A stretch of 64,000 bases of DNA, taken from positions 124,001 to 188,000 of the forward strand of contig MKTX01000017.1 in the NCBI GenBank assembly GCA_001898465.1, given 5' to 3'. The DNA comes from Sphingobacteriales bacterium 39-19. Lineage in GTDB: Bacteria > Bacteroidota > Bacteroidia > Chitinophagales > Chitinophagaceae. The translations under genes and the position numbers were made by a program. This document shows positions 27,197-36,196 of the stretch, piece by piece (positions within the stretch are counted from its first letter, which is position 1; each line of letters starts with the position of its first letter). Under the pieces are notes generated by a model. The model was not told the origin of the DNA. It did no database searches and saw only the letters and a list, made by a program, of their open reading frames with translations.

Positions 27197-27922
27197 ATGA
27201 ACACAATTAAAAAAATCTTTGTCTTCCTGCTTTTATTGCCCCTGGCAGGTTTTGCCCAGGAAAAAGGCACATTACTGAATATCTCTGAGATTACCGTAAA
27301 ACCGGGGCAGGATGCCCAATTTATAGAAGGGGTTAAGCTTTGGAAAGAATGTTATTTAAAACATAAAGGCACAGATCATTGGAATATCTGGCATAGGGTG
27401 CAAGGCGTTGGTAATGTATATGTACTTGCAGGCCCCCTGGAAAAATGGGCTGATATGGATAAAAAAGATACATCCGGCGATGCCTGCAATAAAACCGTAA
27501 GGGATTTTATAATGCCGCATATTGAAAAAATAGATTATAACATTGCCCAGCTAATTCCTCAATTTAGCAGGCCGGCAATGAAGGACACAAAATTAATTTG
27601 GGTAACTTTTTTCAAAATAAAAAATACACCCGATTTTATGGATGTGGTGAAGGGTGTTTCTGATGCGCTTAAAACGACAGAAGGAAATTACAGGGGTTAT
27701 TGGTACAGAATAATGGGAGGGGCACCAGAAGCAGCCGATTATTTTACTACGGAACCCTTTAAAGGGTTTGCCGATTTAGATAATGAACCCATGGGTATCT
27801 GGAAAGTGTACGAAAAAGTGAATGGTACAAAAGCGACTGAAGCCATTCGGGCCAAGCTGAGAAGCGCATTAGCTCTCAACTGGTCATACCTTTATACGCT
27901 TAGTGAAGATATCTCAAATTAA
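27197..27922 (+). CDS. Secreted protein with two ferredoxin-like (ABM/NIPSNAP-type) halves
   Basis: 241 aa. Signal peptide ending GFAQ. The mature protein appears duplicated: residues about 26-115 (LNISEITVKPGQDAQFIEGV ...) and about 130-225 (LIWVTFFKIKNTPDFMDVVK ...) both open with a strand and a helix, as in dimeric alpha-beta barrels. I do not recognise a named family and infer no activity. It is 38 bp downstream of the SDR gene and closed by a strong terminator, so those two are probably one transcript. Confidence 0.7.
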   Translation: MNTIKKIFVFLLLLPLAGFAQEKGTLLNISEITVKPGQDAQFIEGVKLWKECYLKHKGTDHWNIWHRVQGVGNVYVLAGPLEKWADMDKKDTSGDACNKTVRDFIMPHIEKIDYNIAQLIPQFSRPAMKDTKLIWVTFFKIKNTPDFMDVVKGVSDALKTTEGNYRGYWYRIMGGAPEAADYFTTEPFKGFADLDNEPMGIWKVYEKVNGTKATEAIRAKLRSALALNWSYLYTLSEDISN

Positions 27923-27967
27923 AACTTAACCGAACGAGAAATATTATTTTTGAATACATCTTAAACC

Positions 27968-27997
27968 CGGCAGGACTTTATTCCTGCCGTTTTTTTG
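27968..27997 (+). terminator. Intrinsic terminator
   Basis: Perfect 8-bp stem CGGCAGGA (27968-27975) / TCCTGCCG (27982-27989), 6-nt loop, followed by eight T's. Confidence 0.92.
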
Positions 27998-28122
27998 CTA
28001 TCAGAAGCAGATCGACATTCTCTTACTATTGATAAAAAATAATTTCATGCTGCAGGTATTTTATATTTAAAAATATTTCTTCGGATATTGTGCAGGAATC
28101 ATGAAAAATTAATTACTCTAGT

Positions 28123-28668
28123 ATGATAAAAATGCTAAAAATGAGAAGTTTTCTTGTATGGGTTTGCCTACATTCGGTTTTCTTGTCGTGCAATCATGCT
28201 AAACCTATAGGCACAGCTCCATTGGATACAACAATTGAGAAAGCAACCATCCTGGCTACACTCGATTCATTAAACCAGGCTGCTGCAAAAGCTGATTATA
28301 CAGGTTATTTTCATTTTTATTCAGATGGAGCCATTTTTGCCGGCACAGATGCTACGGAACGTTGGGATAAAAAGGAGTTTATGGTTTGGGCAAAACCATT
28401 TTTTGATCAGGGTAAAGCATGGCATTTTACCGCAATTGAAAGACATATCTATCTTAATAAAACCGGTGACCTGGCCTGGTTTGATGAACTGCTGAATACA
28501 CAAATGAAAATTTGCAGGGGCTCGGGTGTTCTATTGAAGCAAGGGAATAGCTGGAAAATTCAACAATACATTCTTTCTGCTACTGTTCCCAATGAACTGA
28601 TAGATAAAGTAACAATAATGAAGGCGCCTGTTGAAGACAGTTTAATTAAAATAAAATCAGGAAAATAA
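28123..28668 (+). CDS. Lipoprotein with NTF2-like fold
   Basis: 181 aa from the first of three closely spaced Met codons. The lipobox is around FLSC (Cys23), so it is lipid-anchored. The mature part resembles SnoaL_3/NTF2-like proteins: ILATLDSLNQAAAKADYTGYFHFYSDGAIFAGTDATERWDKKEFM. This pattern is widespread in Bacteroidota as ketosteroid-isomerase-like proteins of unknown role. The YfcC transporter gene follows 60 bp downstream, so the two may be linked. Confidence 0.72.
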   Translation: MIKMLKMRSFLVWVCLHSVFLSCNHAKPIGTAPLDTTIEKATILATLDSLNQAAAKADYTGYFHFYSDGAIFAGTDATERWDKKEFMVWAKPFFDQGKAWHFTAIERHIYLNKTGDLAWFDELLNTQMKICRGSGVLLKQGNSWKIQQYILSATVPNELIDKVTIMKAPVEDSLIKIKSGK

Positions 28669-28728
28669 GGTTGGGAATGAGGTTAAGTGAAACAATAATG
28701 TTGATATAATAGTAATACAAACCCATAC

Positions 28729-30225
28729 ATGGCAAATCAAAAATCTTTTCCTGGCCCCATTCCTATTTTGATGATTGTTATTTTCCTGGCTGCTCTTTGT
28801 ACCTGGCTTTTACCGGCGGGTGAGTATAAAAAATTATCTGTACATGAAAATAATTTTGTAATCAATAAAGATTCAGGCGAAATCATTCTTCCGCTTACAC
28901 AAAAAACATTAGATAGCCTGGGTATCCAGATAAAAGCAGAAAAATTCATACATGGAGATATTCGAAAGCCTGTATCAATACCCGGCAGTTTTACCCCGCT
29001 AAAAAGGAATGGCCAGGGTTTCATTGCCATTTTGCAAGCGCCTATTAAAGGGATAATAGATAGTGTTGATATTATTTTATTCTTACTCATCATAGGCGGT
29101 TTTATGTTTGTATTTAATGAAACCGGGGCTATGGTAAAAGGCATTACATGGCTGGCACATACAATGAAAGGCAAAGAAGCCTGGCTTATTGCCATCCTCA
29201 CCATTGTATTTTCCTTTTTTGCAGGATCGTATGGTATGGCCGAAGAAGCCCTGGTATTTTACCCCATCCTGGTTCCCTTGTTCCTGGCTGCAGGATATGA
29301 TTTATTGGTACCCCTGGCAATTATATTCGGGGGCACTTCGGTAGGTGCATTGCCTGCCTTTTCTAATCCTTTTTCTACAATTATAGCCTCGAATGCTGCA
29401 GGTATTAACTGGATGGATGGTTTACCGCAGCGCCTCATTTTGTGGGTAATTGTTACGGGGCTATTAGTTTGGTATATTTTAAGATATGCTGCTAAAATTA
29501 AAAAAAATCCTAAAGCCTCATGGGTATATCAAATTGATGGAGCGGTAGCGCCTATTTATGATATACATATCAGTAGTAATAGCAATCCCAAAATTGATGG
29601 AAAAACAAAACTTTTACTGCTTATTTATATTGCTACTTTTCTTGGCATGATTGGGGGAGTGGTTTTTTTAGATTGGTGGACAACAGAAATGTCGGCCCTG
29701 TTCCTGGCATCATCTATTCTTATCGCATGGATAAGCCGCATAAAAGAAAAAATATTTATTCGTGAGTTTATCAAAGGGGCGGAAAGTTTATTATCAGTTG
29801 CCTTTATTGTGGGGGTGGCCAGGGGAGTCACTATTATTTTAAATGAAGGCCATATCAGTGATTCCATATTATTCTTTACTACCCATGTAGTACAAGGTAT
29901 GCAACCTGCTTTATTTATTCTTTTATTATTGTTCTTCTATATCATATTTTCATTTTTTATACAATCTTCATCCGGTATGGCTGTTTTAACGATGCCTATC
30001 ATTGGGGCATTGGCCATATTAGTACATATTCCCGGCAGGGAAATTGTAAACTCTTATATGTACGGCATGTGCCTTATGTCTTTCCTGGCGCCTACCGGCC
30101 TCATTTTACCATCCCTTGCCATGGTGAATATTAGTTATAAAACATGGTATAAATTCGTCCTGCCTTTTTTAATTATACTTGTTATTATTTCTATGGCGGC
30201 GCTCATCCTGGGTATTTATAGTTAA
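28729..30225 (+). CDS. YfcC-family membrane carrier
   Basis: 498 aa with about 11-12 transmembrane segments. The N-terminus (GPIPILMIVIFLAALCTWLLPAGEYKK) and the re-entrant segments GMAEEALVFYPILVP, GGTSVGALPAFSNPFSTIIA and QSSSGMAVLTMPIIGAL are characteristic of the YfcC/DcuC/ArcD superfamily of carboxylate and amino-acid carriers. An extended loop at about 36-95 follows the first helix. The substrate cannot be read from sequence. A bidirectional terminator follows. Confidence 0.85.
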   Translation: MANQKSFPGPIPILMIVIFLAALCTWLLPAGEYKKLSVHENNFVINKDSGEIILPLTQKTLDSLGIQIKAEKFIHGDIRKPVSIPGSFTPLKRNGQGFIAILQAPIKGIIDSVDIILFLLIIGGFMFVFNETGAMVKGITWLAHTMKGKEAWLIAILTIVFSFFAGSYGMAEEALVFYPILVPLFLAAGYDLLVPLAIIFGGTSVGALPAFSNPFSTIIASNAAGINWMDGLPQRLILWVIVTGLLVWYILRYAAKIKKNPKASWVYQIDGAVAPIYDIHISSNSNPKIDGKTKLLLLIYIATFLGMIGGVVFLDWWTTEMSALFLASSILIAWISRIKEKIFIREFIKGAESLLSVAFIVGVARGVTIILNEGHISDSILFFTTHVVQGMQPALFILLLLFFYIIFSFFIQSSSGMAVLTMPIIGALAILVHIPGREIVNSYMYGMCLMSFLAPTGLILPSLAMVNISYKTWYKFVLPFLIILVIISMAALILGIYS

Positions 30226-30252
30226 ACAAGATTAAATTGAGGCACCCAAAAT

Positions 30253-30284
30253 AAAATTCACGGGAGTATCCTTCCCGGGATTTT
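30253..30284. terminator. Bidirectional terminator between convergent genes
   Basis: AAAAT with CGGGA (30261-30265) faces TCCCG (30273-30277) and ATTTT across a small internal loop. It lies between the YfcC and Pr6Pr genes. Confidence 0.65.
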
Positions 30285-30364
30285 CTTTATTGCATTATCA
30301 GTATAGGTAAGGGTAAGTGTAAATTTAAAAACATCATTAAAAGATGAATAACTGAAAGTTTAGT

Positions 30365-31000
30365 TTACCTTTTTGCTGTTACCTGTTTTCCAATAGCTAA
30401 ATAAACTAATGCTACAACCAGGAAGAGCATAAATATTAAAAAGGAATGTATCATTACATTGGTAAAACCCAGTTCATTTACATCTAAAAAAGGGTAGGGG
30501 TAAAAATGAGAATAATGTCCTCTCCATAATACAAAAATCAAATATAAAAAGGGATAAATGAGCCATGATTTTATCAAACGGTAATGAAGTCTTTCTTTGT
30601 TTTCAAATACATACCAATAAATAATGCAAAGCAATGGTATCACACTATGCAACAGTTCATCCACTATTTTTTGAATGCCCCGGGGGTGCCATGTTTGCCT
30701 TAATAAAACCTGGTAAACCAATCCTACGATTGTAATATAAACCGTAATTGCAGTAAACATTCCTTTTTCTGCAGCCATTAAATCATCACCTGTATTTTTC
30801 CTGAAAGACTGTAACAACGCATAAATGCCTGCCAGTGAATTGGTGAGGATTGTAAAATAACTAAAGAACCGGATAGAAGTTTCTGTAACAGGAGCCACCC
30901 GGTTTTGCATCATTATATAAAATTGTACAATTACGGTACCACAAGCCAGTAAGCCCAGAACAAGGAACATGATTTGTTTTAAAGGATTTCTTTTATGCAT
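30365..31000 (-). CDS. Pr6Pr family membrane protein
   Basis: 211 aa, six predicted transmembrane segments. FFSYFTILTNSLAGIYALLQ (about 44-63), TWHPRGIQKIVDELLHSVIPLLCIIYW (about 127-153), and the YPFLYLIFVLWRG/YPYPFLDV region match the Pr6Pr family. This family is related to FAR-17a/AIG1 proteins, some of which are threonine hydrolases for fatty-acid esters in animals; the bacterial role is unknown. Its start overlaps the stop of the MgtC-like gene by 8 bp, so they are translationally coupled. Confidence 0.82.
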   Translation of the reverse strand: MHKRNPLKQIMFLVLGLLACGTVIVQFYIMMQNRVAPVTETSIRFFSYFTILTNSLAGIYALLQSFRKNTGDDLMAAEKGMFTAITVYITIVGLVYQVLLRQTWHPRGIQKIVDELLHSVIPLLCIIYWYVFENKERLHYRLIKSWLIYPFLYLIFVLWRGHYSHFYPYPFLDVNELGFTNVMIHSFLIFMLFLVVALVYLAIGKQVTAKR

Positions 31001-31661
31001 ACCAGTTTATTTCTTTTATTGTTTCAGTTTGCTGCATTTTATCAATTAATTCTTTTATTTTTTCCTGGTTATATTTTTCAAATTTAAATTGAATGATACT
31101 TTCATTTCCATCCTGTGTTATATCAAAATTTTCCACTTCATTATTTTGCCAGATCTGTGCAAGTAAATCATTCACATCTTTTTTTTGAGTAATCACAATG
31201 CGAAGTGTTTTTTGCCTGAACCTTTTGCTATACATTTTTTCAAGCGGTTGTAAAGCCCATAGAATAATTAAAGCGAGGAGGGTAGTGGCGCTGGCGGCAA
31301 AGTACATACCTCCGCCACTGGCAAGCCCTATGGCAGCAACAGTCCATAAACCCGAAGCGGTAGTAAGGCCCCGAATGGTTCCAAATTTCAGGAAGATGAT
31401 GGTGCCTGCTCCAATAAAACCAATGCCACTGATTACCTGTGCGGCTACTCTCGAAGGATCTAATACAATATGGTCCCTGCCTAATACGTCGGCAAAACCA
31501 TAGGCCGATACCATCATGATTAAGGCAGAACCCACGCATACCATCATATGTGTACGCATTCCTGCTGCCCAGTCTTTTCGCTCTCTTTCTAATCCTATTA
31601 AGGCACCAAAGAAAGCTGCCAGGCCCAGTCTGATTAATATCTCATGCCATGCCAGGATCAC
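30993..31661 (-). CDS. MgtC/SapB family protein
   Basis: 222 aa. The family signature GLERERKDWAAGMRTHMMVCVGSAL lies at about residues 23-47, and the membrane part has four or five helices (GAGTIIFLKFGTIRGLTTASGLW). The last about 75 residues form a small soluble ACT-like domain (LRIVITQKKDVNDLLAQIW). MgtC proteins modulate Mg2+ homeostasis or F1Fo ATPase in pathogens; function outside them is unclear. Overlaps Pr6Pr downstream. Confidence 0.88.
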   Translation of the reverse strand: MILAWHEILIRLGLAAFFGALIGLERERKDWAAGMRTHMMVCVGSALIMMVSAYGFADVLGRDHIVLDPSRVAAQVISGIGFIGAGTIIFLKFGTIRGLTTASGLWTVAAIGLASGGGMYFAASATTLLALIILWALQPLEKMYSKRFRQKTLRIVITQKKDVNDLLAQIWQNNEVENFDITQDGNESIIQFKFEKYNQEKIKELIDKMQQTETIKEINWYA

Positions 31662-31717
31662 CCTGTAATTTACTGAAATAAATTTTAATGCGTAAGCGTG
31701 AATGATAATAAAGAAAA

Positions 31718-32980
31718 TTATTCATTTGCCAGTTTCAGAGAATCAAGATCATCAAAAAACCGGGGATACGATTTATTCACGGCTTCGGCATCACTGATCA
31801 TAATAGGTTCCCTGGCTGCTGTTGCCACTACGGCAAGGGCCATCGCTATCCTATGATCCTGGTGTGAATCGGTGGTGGCGGCAAGAATTTGTGTGCCGCC
31901 TTGTATCGTCATACTATTTTGGTGAAGACTGATGGGGATGCCCAATTTTTCAAATTCAATCTTTAATGTTTCAGCCCGGTTGGATTCTTTATAAAACAAT
32001 CTTTCAATACCCTGTATTACCGTTTCACCGGGGCAATAAGCAGCCAGGGCTACGATGGGCGGAAATAAATCGGGGCAGTGAGTGGCATTAAATTGAAATG
32101 GCCGAAGCTGGTCTTTTATTACCCTTATGCATTCGGGTTGTATGGTAACTTGGGCGCCAGCTAATTCCAATACTTTTAAAATATCTTTATCTGCCTGGTA
32201 AGAATGGATGTTTAAACCGGTAACCGTAATATCGCCCAAAATAGCTGCTGCAACAAATAAAAAGGAAGCGCTGCTCCAATCACCTTCTACGGTAAAATCA
32301 ATTTCCTTTTTTTCTTTTTTTTGGGGTGTGATGCTGAACAACCTGTAATCCCGGTGAACAACCCGGTAACCGAATTCCTGTAATAATTGTAAAGTGATAT
32401 CGATATAGGGTTTGCTGCTGAGGTGGGAGACTTCAATTTCGGTACTTTTTGTGGCAGCATGCGCCAGGCTTATGAGCAACCCGGTAAGGAATTGCGAACT
32501 TAGGCTGCCATCTACCTTAATATTTTTTGGCTGCATGGGGCCTTGTACTTCGATGGGTAGTTTCCCTGCATTTGTTTTTATTTTTACCTGTAATTGCGGG
32601 AGCGTATCCTCAAAAAAATACATAGGGCGTTTGGTAAGGCTGCCCGACCCCGTAATGGTCATTTTTTTTGATGATAAAGCTGCTATGCTGGTAAACATCC
32701 GCATGCTTAAACCACTTTCGCCACAATCTAAAATTTGGCTGATGGGATGTATGCCCGTGGATACAATTTCAATACACGCCCCGGGTAAGTATTTTATGTT
32801 GGCTCCTAAGTTTTTTATAATAGCCAATGCGGCTTTATCATCTGCACTATTGCCAGCATTATGAATACGGGTGATGCCTGTGTGCAATAAAGCCAATGCA
32901 CATGCCCGTTGCATTACACTTTTAGAAGCGGGAGCCTGTAGGGTGCCGGATATATACCCGGGGCGTATGCTTATTTTCAC
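31718..32980 (-). CDS. aroA: 3-phosphoshikimate 1-carboxyvinyltransferase (EPSP synthase)
   Basis: 420 aa. It has the two-domain EPSP synthase pattern: N-terminal APASKSVMQRACALA (Lys and Ser contact shikimate-3-P), DCGESGLSMRM (glycine-rich turn), LTKRPM, SSQFLTGLLI, TVEGDWSSASFL and the C-terminal HQDHRIAMALAV. It joins PEP and shikimate-3-P. Last gene of the tyrA-DAHPS-aroB-aroA operon, 39 bp behind aroB. Confidence 0.95.
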   Translation of the reverse strand: MKISIRPGYISGTLQAPASKSVMQRACALALLHTGITRIHNAGNSADDKAALAIIKNLGANIKYLPGACIEIVSTGIHPISQILDCGESGLSMRMFTSIAALSSKKMTITGSGSLTKRPMYFFEDTLPQLQVKIKTNAGKLPIEVQGPMQPKNIKVDGSLSSQFLTGLLISLAHAATKSTEIEVSHLSSKPYIDITLQLLQEFGYRVVHRDYRLFSITPQKKEKKEIDFTVEGDWSSASFLFVAAAILGDITVTGLNIHSYQADKDILKVLELAGAQVTIQPECIRVIKDQLRPFQFNATHCPDLFPPIVALAAYCPGETVIQGIERLFYKESNRAETLKIEFEKLGIPISLHQNSMTIQGGTQILAATTDSHQDHRIAMALAVVATAAREPIMISDAEAVNKSYPRFFDDLDSLKLANE

Positions 32981-33019
32981 AATCAGGATTTAGGTTTAAT
33001 GAAGTAAATAAAACCGGGT

Positions 33020-34045
33020 TTATAATGAGAAAACCATTTCTTTCAACTGTTCCAGGCCAATAGATGAGATGCGCCCCTCGCCAATTTTATTTAGTAAAAT
33101 AAAATCCAGGGTATCTTTTTCTCTTTTTTTATCTCTCAGCATAGTGTCCCAGATTTTTTCTTTATCTCCAAAAAAATCTGTTTGCAAATGATATTGATTC
33201 AATAAAGAAATTACTTTTTCTTTTTCACTGCTATAAAACATATTCATTTCTTCAGAAAATTTACAGGCAGCCGCCATGCCAATGCTGATGGCCTGGCCAT
33301 GCGGTAATTGATACAGGTTTTCAATTGCATGCCCAACGGTATGGCCAAAATTCAATAATTTCCTTTCTTTTTTTTCATATTCATCTCCTTGTACAATTTC
33401 GGTTTTCAGCCTGGCATTTTGTTCAATTAATAAAGAAATCAATTCGGGATTATCCATAAAATTTTCTAACTGCTGTTGCTGGAGGCTTATAAACATAGCC
33501 TCGTCTTTTATACAAGCATGTTTAATGATTTCTGCAAAGCCGTTTATCCACTCTTGTTTGGGTAAGGTTTTTAAAAATGAATAATCAAATACAATGGCAG
33601 CAGGCTGGTACACGGTACCCACCATGTTTTTATATCCTTTCACATTGATCCCGTTCTTACCCCCAATGGCTGCATCCGTCATAGCTAAAATTGATGTGGG
33701 CACCAGGATGAGCTTTATTCCCCGTTTATATATTGAGGCAATAAAACCGCCCATGTCTGTTATTACACCACCGCCTACAGCAACCAGTATAGCATTGCGG
33801 GTGGCTTCCTGTTGCAGTAGCTGATCTATGATGCGGTCAATACCGGCCTGTGTTTTGCTGGATTCACCTGCTTTTTGAACTACACAATGCAGGCCGGAAA
33901 ATAAACCGGCATAATGCATATATATGTTTTCATCAGTAAGAATTATTAAACGATCTTTTTCAAATTGCTGTAAGTATTCGGTTACATGGGCATCAAATAG
34001 ATAACTTACCTGGTTGTTTGAAAAAGTGAAAACTTGTTCTTTCAT
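33020..34045 (-). CDS. aroB: 3-dehydroquinate synthase
   Basis: 341 aa, usual AroB length. NAD-binding GGGVITDMGGFIASIYKRGI (about 90-109), LVPTSILAMTDAAIGGKNGIN, and metal ligands in the NGFAEIIKHACI and LNFGHTVGHAIE segments (His and Glu that bind Zn2+). It turns DAHP into 3-dehydroquinate. Its start shares one base with the stop of the DAHP synthase gene (TAATG), so the two are coupled. Confidence 0.95.
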   Translation of the reverse strand: MKEQVFTFSNNQVSYLFDAHVTEYLQQFEKDRLIILTDENIYMHYAGLFSGLHCVVQKAGESSKTQAGIDRIIDQLLQQEATRNAILVAVGGGVITDMGGFIASIYKRGIKLILVPTSILAMTDAAIGGKNGINVKGYKNMVGTVYQPAAIVFDYSFLKTLPKQEWINGFAEIIKHACIKDEAMFISLQQQQLENFMDNPELISLLIEQNARLKTEIVQGDEYEKKERKLLNFGHTVGHAIENLYQLPHGQAISIGMAAACKFSEEMNMFYSSEKEKVISLLNQYHLQTDFFGDKEKIWDTMLRDKKREKDTLDFILLNKIGEGRISSIGLEQLKEMVFSL

Positions 34046-35151
34046 TATTTTGTTTCTTCCTTTTTTGCATACATAACACTATTTTGCCGGCTGATACTTT
34101 CTAAATGTACGGCATCAAAATAGCGGGCAATAAAGGCAGGGCTCAATCCCAGCTTTATTCCTTTTTGTATTGATTTTTCTAATATCTCATTCCATCTTTG
34201 TGTTTGTAAGATGGTAATATTATTATCTCTTTTATACTCCCCGATTTTCTCGGCCAGTTTCATTCTTTCGGCAATCAATCCTAATAATTCCTCATCCAGG
34301 TTATCGATGCGGGCCCTGAGTTTGGTTAATGCATCCACAAATTCCTGTTCTGAACTTTGTTCAGAACGCCATACCAGGTTATTGAGCATAACCATTAGGT
34401 CGCCGGGTAAAATTTGTTGCTTAGCATCACTCAAGGCTTTGTCAGGATTCGGATGGCTTTCCACCATCAGGCCATGGTAGCCCAGGTCAATACTTCGTTG
34501 TGCTACTTGATGCAGCATATGCCGGTTGCCACAAATATGCGAAGGATCGCAAATCAAAAGCATTTCGGGGTACCGCCTTTTCATTTCAATAGGGATATGC
34601 CACAAGGGGGCATTCCTGTAATTAGAATCACCATACGTTGAAAATCCCCGGTGAATCATACCTATGTTTTTTACATGCACTGCCTGTAATCTTTCTATGG
34701 CGCCGGCCCAGAGTTCAATATCCGGGTTTACGGGGTTTTTCACCAGGATGGGCACATCAGTATTTCTTAATACATCGGCTATTTCCTGTACACTAAAGGG
34801 ATTTACCGTTGTTCTTGCACCGATCCACAAAACATCAACACCCATATGCAATGCTTCTTCCACATGTTTTGCATTTGCCACTTCTACACAAGTTGGCAGG
34901 CCCGAAAGTGAACTGGCCAGCTTAAGCCATTGCAAAGCGATGCTGCCCATGCCTTCAAAAAGCCCGGGTTTTGTCCGGGGTTTCCAAATACCCGCACGCA
35001 ACATGGCTACTTTCCCTGTTGATGCAAGTGCCATAGCCGTTTCTACCAGCTGCTGTTCAGATTCTGCACTGCAAGGGCCACTGATAATAAGCGGCCGTTG
35101 TTGCCAGGTTTTAATAATGGACGGGTTTGTCATTCTATTCATTATTTCCAT
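34045..35151 (-). CDS. Bifunctional DAHP synthase / chorismate mutase
   Basis: 368 aa. Residues about 15-255 form the type I-beta DAHP synthase barrel: ISGPCSAES, MLRAGIWKPRTKPGLFEGMG, MGVDVLWIGARTTVNPF, CDPSHICG. Residues about 275-355 form an AroQ (CM_2) chorismate mutase helix bundle: RARIDNLDEELLGLIAERMKLAEKIG. The fusion links the first shikimate step and the chorismate branch, and the mutase part often acts as the feedback-sensing element. Gene order (tyrA, this gene, aroB, aroA) gives a complete tyrosine-directed unit. Confidence 0.93.
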   Translation of the reverse strand: MEIMNRMTNPSIIKTWQQRPLIISGPCSAESEQQLVETAMALASTGKVAMLRAGIWKPRTKPGLFEGMGSIALQWLKLASSLSGLPTCVEVANAKHVEEALHMGVDVLWIGARTTVNPFSVQEIADVLRNTDVPILVKNPVNPDIELWAGAIERLQAVHVKNIGMIHRGFSTYGDSNYRNAPLWHIPIEMKRRYPEMLLICDPSHICGNRHMLHQVAQRSIDLGYHGLMVESHPNPDKALSDAKQQILPGDLMVMLNNLVWRSEQSSEQEFVDALTKLRARIDNLDEELLGLIAERMKLAEKIGEYKRDNNITILQTQRWNEILEKSIQKGIKLGLSPAFIARYFDAVHLESISRQNSVMYAKKEETK

Positions 35152-35204
35152 TGTAAAGCTATATGAATTAAATAATTGATTCCATTTATTTCAAATCTTT
35201 CTTT

Positions 35205-36047
35205 CTATTTTAATATTCTTCTTACTTTATTGGCTTGCAAAATAAGTTGATGCAATAAAATAAAATTCTCCTTTTCCAGGCAACTTTTAAATTTTCTAAG
35301 TTGGCTGATGTGTTCATTGAGTACATCCAATACATTTTCTTTATTTTGTTTAAAAATGGGTACCCACATATCCGCATGGCTTTTTGCCAGCCTTACGGTA
35401 CTTTCAAACCCGGCACTGGCAAGCTGGAAAATGGTATCATCATCTCTTTCTTTTTCCAATACCGTATTTGCCAAAGCGTAAGCGGCTATATGGGATACAT
35501 GGCTTATATAGGCGGCATGTAAATCATGATCTGCGGCATGCATATAAAGAATAGGCATCCCCAACCGGGTATAAATATTTTCAATAATTTGCCTGGATTC
35601 TTTGCCAGATTTTTCGGCTTCACCAATCACCAGGGTACGGCCTGTAAAGGCTTCTTCGCTGGCAGATTGAGGGCCACTGTTTTCGGTTCCCCACATGGGA
35701 TGGGCGGCTACAAATTGTGGGCGGTGGGGTAGGGTATCTGCCAATTTGCAAATCGCTGATTTGGTAGAACCTGTATCTGAAACTACCTGGCCTTCTTTTA
35801 CTAATGGCATGATAAGTGGCAATAATACCAAAGCCACATCTACAGGTACCGCTAAAAATATAATTTGTGCTTTTTCTATAGCAGGTACCAGGGGTTCCAT
35901 TGTATCTGCCAGGCCCCTTTGCATGGCTATTTTTGCATGCGCCGGGTTATTTTCCACACCAATGACATGCGAGGCAACCCGATGCTTTTTTAATGAGAGC
36001 GCTAAAGAACCGCCTATTAATCCCATACCAATAATGGCAACTTTCAT
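35205..36047 (-). CDS. tyrA: Prephenate dehydrogenase
   Basis: 280 aa. Rossmann motif GMGLIGGSLALSL (7-19), SDTGSTKS and AHPMWGTENSGPQSA (catalytic His region), as in monofunctional prephenate dehydrogenases without an ACT or mutase domain. It converts prephenate to 4-hydroxyphenylpyruvate, the committed step to tyrosine. First structural gene of the operon. A tyrosine-rich leader ORF and a terminator lie directly upstream (36057-36184). Confidence 0.93.
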   Translation of the reverse strand: MKVAIIGMGLIGGSLALSLKKHRVASHVIGVENNPAHAKIAMQRGLADTMEPLVPAIEKAQIIFLAVPVDVALVLLPLIMPLVKEGQVVSDTGSTKSAICKLADTLPHRPQFVAAHPMWGTENSGPQSASEEAFTGRTLVIGEAEKSGKESRQIIENIYTRLGMPILYMHAADHDLHAAYISHVSHIAAYALANTVLEKERDDDTIFQLASAGFESTVRLAKSHADMWVPIFKQNKENVLDVLNEHISQLRKFKSCLEKENFILLHQLILQANKVRRILK

Positions 36048-36056
36048 AATGTGTGT

Positions 36057-36159
36057 AAAATAAAAATCCCGGGCATCTTAATGTCCGGGATTCAAGTTTG
36101 TTTTATTATTTAAAATCATACATACTTGCTCCCGTGACAGCAGTAATAATAAGCAGGAG
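36057..36159 (-). promoter_or_regulatory. Tyrosine attenuator (competing leader hairpins)
   Basis: Read on the minus strand. Segment 1, CTCCTG (36159-36154), can pair with segment 2, CGGGAG (36134-36129). Segment 2 plus flank, CGGGAGCAAGT (36134-36124), can instead pair with segment 3, ACTTGAATCCCG (36097-36086), as an antiterminator: 5 bp + 5 bp around a small internal loop. Segment 3 otherwise forms the terminator stem at 36092-36065. Segment 1 lies inside codons 9-11 of the leader ORF, just before three Tyr codons in a row; segment 2 covers the end of the ORF. A ribosome stalled on Tyr codons would cover segment 1 and free segment 2 for antitermination. A ribosome reaching the stop would mask segment 2 and allow termination. 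This is the trp/his-type logic applied to tyrosine. Not tested. Confidence 0.8.
36065..36092 (-). terminator. Leader terminator hairpin of the aro operon
   Basis: Twelve-bp stem AATCCCGGACAT / ATGCCCGGGATT (one wobble) with a 4-nt loop TAAG, followed on the minus strand by TTTATTTTA. It stands 18 bp before the tyrA ATG, so it would end transcription before the first structural gene unless antitermination occurs. Confidence 0.88.
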
Positions 36160-36184
36160 TATAATATGTAAAATTTATTTTCAT
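36116..36184 (-). CDS. Tyr-rich leader peptide of the aro operon
   Basis: 22 codons, ATG to TGA. Tyr codons stand at 7, 8, 12, 13, 14 and 21, and Phe at 5, so about a quarter of the peptide is tyrosine (core FTYYTPAYYYCC). Random 22-codon peptides should have about one Tyr. It begins about 12 bp after a promoter-like element (TACATTTA) and ends 19 bp before the antiterminator segment. No Shine-Dalgarno site is seen, as expected in this phylum. It probably senses tyrosyl-tRNA charging. It is too short for routine ORF calling. Confidence 0.8.
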   Translation of the reverse strand: MKINFTYYTPAYYYCCHGSKYV

Positions 36185-36196
36185 TTATCTAAAGTG

